From contig JAEZYO010001027.1 of assembly GCA_023419055.1 (NCBI GenBank), positions 1 to 9,699 on the forward strand: a stretch of 9,699 nt of DNA, written 5' to 3'. Below, piece after piece: positions 6,748 through 9,699 of this stretch. The DNA comes from Pseudomonadota bacterium. GTDB taxonomy: Bacteria; Myxococcota; Polyangia; Polyangiales; Polyangiaceae. Below the pieces are notes generated by a model. It ran no database searches, was not told the origin of the DNA, and worked only from the letters and a program-made list of their open reading frames with translations. Numbering within the stretch: the first letter of the stretch is position 1; each line of letters begins with the position of its first letter. The translations under genes were made by a program, and so were the position numbers.

Positions 6748-6776
6748 ACCTTAGGCTCGGGCAGCAGCTTGGTCAA
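6748..6776 (-). promoter_or_regulatory. Candidate housekeeping promoter of the metRS leader
   Basis: On the - strand, TTGACC (6776-6771, five of six matches to the -35 consensus) and TAAGGT (6753-6748, keeping the T, A and final T of the -10 consensus) are separated by exactly 17 bp. The predicted start of transcription is near 6741, 30 nt before the leader ATG and about 204 nt before metRS. The promoter begins 17 bp after the stop of the LOG-family gene. Confidence 0.55.
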
Positions 6777-6792
6777 GCCCCCGAAGCCCGAG

Positions 6793-7374
6793 TCAGAGAT
6801 CGGAAGGACCCACGACTTCTTCTCGCGAGACGCGGAGGGTCTCGAGGCGCGCGACCAGCCGCTCCGGATCGCTGTCGCAGATCACGAGCTTCCGCTCGTC
6901 GCTCGCGATGAAGCCCTCTGCCGCGAAGTGGTCGAGCAGAGCGAGGTACGGCTGCCAGAACCCCTCGACATCGAGGAGCCCGAGCGGCTTCTGAATCAAG
7001 CCGAGCTGAACCCAGGTCACCACCTCGGCGAGCTCTTCGAGCGTGCCGTACCCTCCCGGCAACGCGATGAACGCCTGCGAAAGCGCGGCCATTTTCGCTT
7101 TGCGCTCGTGCATGGTGCCGACCACGATGAGCTCGCTCAATCCCGCGTGGGCGACCTCCCGCGTGGCGAGGGCCTTCGGGATCACGCCGGTGACGCGCGC
7201 GCCGTGCTCGAGCCCGGCGTCCGCCAGGACCCCCATCAAGCCGACCCGTCCGCCGCCGTAGACGATGCCATGACCCCGCGTGGCGAGCGCTCGACCGAGC
7301 TCGCGTGCAGCGTTCGCATACGCCGGACGCGCGCCGCCGCGCGCTCCCGCAAAGACACAAATGTCGTCGCTCAC
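6793..7374 (-). CDS. LOG family protein (TIGR00730), possible nucleoside-5'-monophosphate phosphoribohydrolase
   Basis: This 193-residue Rossmann-fold protein belongs to the LOG/TIGR00730 family, formerly called lysine decarboxylase-like. Characterised members release the base from (cytokinin) nucleoside 5'-monophosphates. Signatures are ICVFAGARGG (5-14), VYGGGRVGLMG (38-48), the phosphate-binding and catalytic region TMHERKAKM (87-95), and the hallmark PGGYGTLEE (106-114), with E114 as the expected catalytic Glu. The length is typical. The family motif normally reads CGS near the N-terminus, where this protein has AGA. The GTG at 7374 is chosen because the conserved first strand begins five residues later; its ribosome-binding site is weak. 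It is divergent from the fibro-slime gene and lies upstream of metRS on the same strand, but a promoter and terminator appear to separate the two. Its physiological substrate in this organism is not evident. Confidence 0.88.
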   Translation of the reverse strand: MSDDICVFAGARGGARPAYANAARELGRALATRGHGIVYGGGRVGLMGVLADAGLEHGARVTGVIPKALATREVAHAGLSELIVVGTMHERKAKMAALSQAFIALPGGYGTLEELAEVVTWVQLGLIQKPLGLLDVEGFWQPYLALLDHFAAEGFIASDERKLVICDSDPERLVARLETLRVSREEVVGPSDL

Positions 7375-7410
7375 GAACCGAAGGATGCCACGTCTCCGCG
7401 CCGCATTCGA

Positions 7411-7431
7411 AAGCGTTCGTGAACGAACCTT
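7411..7431. repeat. Imperfect palindrome between divergent genes
   Basis: GTTCG (7415-7419) and CGAAC (7424-7428) flank a TGAA centre, with weaker symmetry extending to 7411-7431. The site lies 37-57 bp from the LOG-family start and upstream of the fibro-slime gene, a suitable place for an operator. No known regulator can be named from it. Confidence 0.3.
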
Positions 7432-7473
7432 CCTAAACGCGCGAGCCCATGGCGCCGAGCATCAGCGCCGGGG

Positions 7474-7502
7474 TTGAACGAGGGGAGTCGCTCGGATACC
7501 CT
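7474..7502 (+). promoter_or_regulatory. Possible promoter of the fibro-slime gene
   Basis: TTGAAC (7474-7479) and TACCCT (7497-7502) are separated by 17 bp, with weak matches to the housekeeping consensus. The predicted start, near 7509, would leave only about 12 nt before the ATG and cut into the ribosome-binding site, so the call is tentative. Confidence 0.3.
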
Positions 7503-7520
7503 GATCCGGAGAGGTACTCC

Positions 7521-8555
7521 ATGCGGTTTGCCGGACTCGCGATGGTGTTGTCAGGATTGGTGTCCTTATCGGGCTGCGGCTCTGACGACGATGACGATAA
7601 GGCGTCGGGGCTGAGCGCCGGCGGTTCCTCACAAGGCGGCACGGCGAGCGGCGACGGTGCGGGCGCCACGGGCTCCGGTGGCACGATCTCGATCGGCGGG
7701 AGCGGCTCCTCCGCTGGCTCCGGAACTGGAGGCGGCAGCGCCGGCGGTCCCTGGAAGCTGCCGGATGGCTTCACCGAGGCGACCATGGGCGGCTTTCAGC
7801 TGGGCGAAGAGATCACGGGCGACGAGCCGTCCGCGGGCGGCTCGGGCGGCGCCGGAGGTGCGGCAGGCAGCGGTTGCGGTGCGTTGCTCGGTATCGTGCG
7901 CGACTTCCGAGGCAGGAACGAGAACGGAGGTCACCCCGACTTCGAAGCGTTCAGCGGCTCCGAGGCGACGCGCGGGATGGTCGAGGCCGAGCTCGGTGAC
8001 GACTCGAAGCCCGTGTACACCGGCATCTGCGAAGAGGACGAGAAGACGATGGCGTGTCCGTACGAGCAACAGAGCACGGGCGCCGCGAACTTCGACGAGT
8101 GGTACCGCGCTTCGGCTCGGAACCGCGCCTTCGTCCTGCGACTCTCGTTCGAGCCGGCCGGCGACGGCCTCTTCACGTTCGACAGCAACAGGTTCTTCCC
8201 GCTCGACGACGCGGGCTTCGGCGACGGCAAGGAGCCGCACAACTTCCACTTCACGACCGAGGTCCACACCGAGTTCATCTACCGCGGAGGTGAGACCTTC
8301 AAGTTCACCGGCGACGACGACCTCTGGGTCTTCATCAACGGTAAGCTCGCGATCGATCTCGGCGGTCTCCACCCGGCGCGGAGCGGGTCGATCGATCTCG
8401 ACGAGCGCGCGGACGAGCTCGACATCGAGAAGGGCAAGACGTACCGGCTCGAGCTGTTCCACGCGGAGCGGCACACGAACGAGTCGAACTTCCGCGTCGA
8501 CACGACGCTCGAGTTCACGAACTGCGGCATCTTCGTCCCGGACGTCCCCAAATGA
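7521..8555 (+). CDS. Fibro-slime domain lipoprotein
   Basis: This 344-residue exported lipoprotein starts with a short hydrophobic signal ending in the lipobox LSGC (C19), followed by an Asp-rich stretch (22-26). Two Gly/Ser/Ala-rich linkers (about 30-76 and 104-118) tether a C-terminal fibro-slime domain (about 121-334). Domain features are [21 protein letters not shown] (124-144), [22 protein letters not shown] (224-245), [26 protein letters not shown] (260-285) and [17 protein letters not shown] (308-324). The domain was defined in Dictyostelium and myxobacterial surface proteins and resembles PA14/GLEYA lectin folds. The DDD at 265-267 may bind calcium, which is inference. ATG 7521 is chosen over 7449 because GGAGAGG (7508-7514) lies 6 nt upstream and the signal peptide starts there. 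Cys pairs (119, 170, 179, 335) could form disulfides. The stop overlaps the next start as ATGA, so the two genes are likely translationally coupled. Confidence 0.9.
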   Translation: MRFAGLAMVLSGLVSLSGCGSDDDDDKASGLSAGGSSQGGTASGDGAGATGSGGTISIGGSGSSAGSGTGGGSAGGPWKLPDGFTEATMGGFQLGEEITGDEPSAGGSGGAGGAAGSGCGALLGIVRDFRGRNENGGHPDFEAFSGSEATRGMVEAELGDDSKPVYTGICEEDEKTMACPYEQQSTGAANFDEWYRASARNRAFVLRLSFEPAGDGLFTFDSNRFFPLDDAGFGDGKEPHNFHFTTEVHTEFIYRGGETFKFTGDDDLWVFINGKLAIDLGGLHPARSGSIDLDERADELDIEKGKTYRLELFHAERHTNESNFRVDTTLEFTNCGIFVPDVPK

Positions 8556-9436
8556 GCACCGCGAGCGAAGCGCCTGGCGTCACCCTCGCCGAGGAAAACG
8601 GCCTGCCCGTAATGCGGGTGAGGAACCGCTTTGGGTCGCTATCGATCTTCCGGCAGGGCGCGCACGTCACGGAGTACGTTCCGGAAGGCGAGCCCGCCGT
8701 GCTCTTCACGAGCGCTCGAAGCAGGTTCGAAGTGGGCAAGGCGATCCGCGGCGGGGTCCCGATCTGCTTCCCCTGGTTCGGCCCGCACGTCACGCGGAAG
8801 GAGCTCCCTGCGCACGGTTTCGCGCGGACGAGCGCGTTCGACTACCGTGGCTCGCGCGCCGGCGTGGGCGGAGAGACGACGCTCCATTTCTCGCTCGCGA
8901 GCGGCGCGGGGACGCGCGACGCGTTCCCTCACGAGTTCTCGCTCGACTACGAGGTCACGCTCGGGAAGAGCCTCGGGCTCAGGCTCCGCGTGACGAACAC
9001 CGGTTCGTCGCATTTCAGCTTCGAAGAAGCGTTGCACAGCTACTTCGCGGTGGCGGACGCGCGAGACGTGGAAGTCACGGGGCTCTCCGGCGAGCCGTAC
9101 GTCGATCAGCTGAGCGGGCGCTCCGAAGTGGAAGGCACCGCGCCGATCCGCATCGCCGCTGAGGTCGACCGCGTCTATCGCAGCCGCGCGGAGTGCCGCA
9201 TCATCGATCGGGGCCTTTCTCGCGCCATCGTCGTGCGGAAGCAACGCTCGGAATCCACGGTGCTCTGGAATCCTTGGATCGAGAAGAGCCGGCGGCTTCT
9301 GGATTTCGGCGATGAGGAATACCTTCGAATGCTCTGCATCGAGTCCGCAAACGTGCGCCCTCACGCCGTCGAGCTCGGCCCGTCGGGGCTTCACGAGCTC
9401 GAGGTCGAGCTCGAGAGCGTGCGCCTCGACGGCTAA
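8552..9436 (+). CDS. D-hexose-6-phosphate mutarotase, YeaD / aldose 1-epimerase superfamily
   Basis: This 294-residue beta-sandwich protein is of the galactose-mutarotase-like fold. YeaD-type members interconvert the alpha and beta anomers of glucose 6-phosphate and related hexose 6-phosphates. Signatures are [15 protein letters not shown] (65-79), LPAHGFAR (85-92), [23 protein letters not shown] (158-180), with H162 as the expected catalytic His, and VLWNPW...[15 protein letters not shown] (237-268), with E264 as the expected catalytic Glu. The length matches the family. There is no signal peptide, so it should be cytoplasmic. It starts at ATG 8552, inside the stop of the fibro-slime gene (ATGA), with no strong ribosome-binding site of its own, which suggests translational coupling. 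Pairing a cytosolic sugar-phosphate epimerase with a surface lipoprotein is unusual. The family is firm; the exact sugar phosphate is not known. Confidence 0.93.
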   Translation: MSTASEAPGVTLAEENGLPVMRVRNRFGSLSIFRQGAHVTEYVPEGEPAVLFTSARSRFEVGKAIRGGVPICFPWFGPHVTRKELPAHGFARTSAFDYRGSRAGVGGETTLHFSLASGAGTRDAFPHEFSLDYEVTLGKSLGLRLRVTNTGSSHFSFEEALHSYFAVADARDVEVTGLSGEPYVDQLSGRSEVEGTAPIRIAAEVDRVYRSRAECRIIDRGLSRAIVVRKQRSESTVLWNPWIEKSRRLLDFGDEEYLRMLCIESANVRPHAVELGPSGLHELEVELESVRLDG

Positions 9437-9462
9437 CGCGGGGCGCGCTAGCGTGCGCCGCG

Positions 9463-9699
9463 ATGCTTCGTCAGCGCTTGATCACGTGGTGCGCGCTCGC
9501 TCTGGGGGGCACTTCGATCGCGGTCGCCTGCACGGGTGAGACCGATAACGTCTACGCAACGGTCGAGAACTGGGAGTGCTTCGAAGTCGTGACGGTGGGC
9601 GCCGGCGGAGGGGCCGGAGGGGAGGGAGGCGCGACGAGCTCGGACGAGTCCGGTGAGAAACCGGGGTGCGAGTGCTTTGGCTTGGAGAACCACCAGACC
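9463..9699 (+). CDS. Small Gly-rich lipoprotein, partial (runs off the window end)
   Basis: The frame from ATG 9463 stays open to the last base (79 codons). It encodes a signal peptide (Leu/Ala-rich core, residues 6-22) ending in AVAC, with C23 as a probable lipidation site; the -3 position is Ala, which is a less common lipobox. After it come TGETDNVYATVENWECFEVV, a Gly/Ala-rich linker GAGGGAGGEGGA (47-58) and a CEC motif (69-71). The Gly-rich linker resembles that of the fibro-slime lipoprotein upstream and is typical of myxobacterial surface lipoproteins. I do not recognise a domain in the part visible. It starts 26 bp after the mutarotase stop, without a clear ribosome-binding site, and could belong to the same operon. 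Confidence 0.65.
   Translation, partial: MLRQRLITWCALALGGTSIAVACTGETDNVYATVENWECFEVVTVGAGGGAGGEGGATSSDESGEKPGCECFGLENHQT

Noticed and set aside
6482..6754. A + strand frame of 90 codons over the metRS leader, ending in a natural-looking stretch (ISFQFIEYTATQRMV).
   Set aside because: Its first part is antisense to the metRS start and it crosses the terminator stem. It has no ribosome-binding site or recognised family. The - strand promoter, Met codons and terminator explain the region better, though a short + strand gene remnant is not excluded.
6608..6776. A T-box riboswitch ahead of metRS (a GGGTGG is visible at 6682-6676 on -).
   Set aside because: The conserved T-box core AGGGTGGNACCGCG is not matched beyond GGGTGG, and the leader is too short for a normal stem I.

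Overview
The window is very GC-rich DNA with strong G/C bias at third codon positions, which produces many long antisense open frames. Two lipoproteins with Gly/Ser/Ala-rich linkers, one carrying a fibro-slime domain, point to a myxobacterium, most likely of the Polyangia/Sorangium kind. This assignment rests on gene content and composition only.

Layout, left to right: the 3' end of an unrecognised gene and a ThuA-domain gene form the tail of a + strand operon (2-1169), closed by an intrinsic terminator. A GH130 glycoside phosphorylase/hydrolase gene follows on + (1362-2543) and converges, with a 3-bp gap, on a heme A synthase gene (ctaA, -). ctaA diverges from a complete xylose isomerase gene (xylA, +), whose 3' end overlaps by 17 bp the end of a short methionyl-tRNA synthetase gene (metRS, -). 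Further right are a LOG/TIGR00730-family gene (-), a divergent fibro-slime lipoprotein gene (+) overlapping a YeaD-type hexose-6-phosphate mutarotase gene by ATGA, and the start of a second small Gly-rich lipoprotein gene cut by the window end.

The carbohydrate genes (ThuA domain, GH130, xylA, mutarotase) share a theme but lie in separate transcription units. No transporter, sugar kinase or sugar regulator is visible.

The most interesting object is the 5' leader of metRS (about 6741 down to 6538 on -). It has a promoter-like pair (TTGACC, 17 bp, TAAGGT), then an 18-codon open frame with five Met codons, then an intrinsic-terminator-like hairpin, then metRS with a GGAGGA ribosome-binding site. 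A segment inside the Met-rich frame can pair with the 5' arm of the terminator as an antiterminator, and the same segment can instead be held by an upstream hairpin. This is the arrangement expected of transcription attenuation by ribosome stalling at Met codons when charged Met-tRNA is scarce. It is a prediction from sequence, and its main weakness is that the leader frame has no Shine-Dalgarno sequence.
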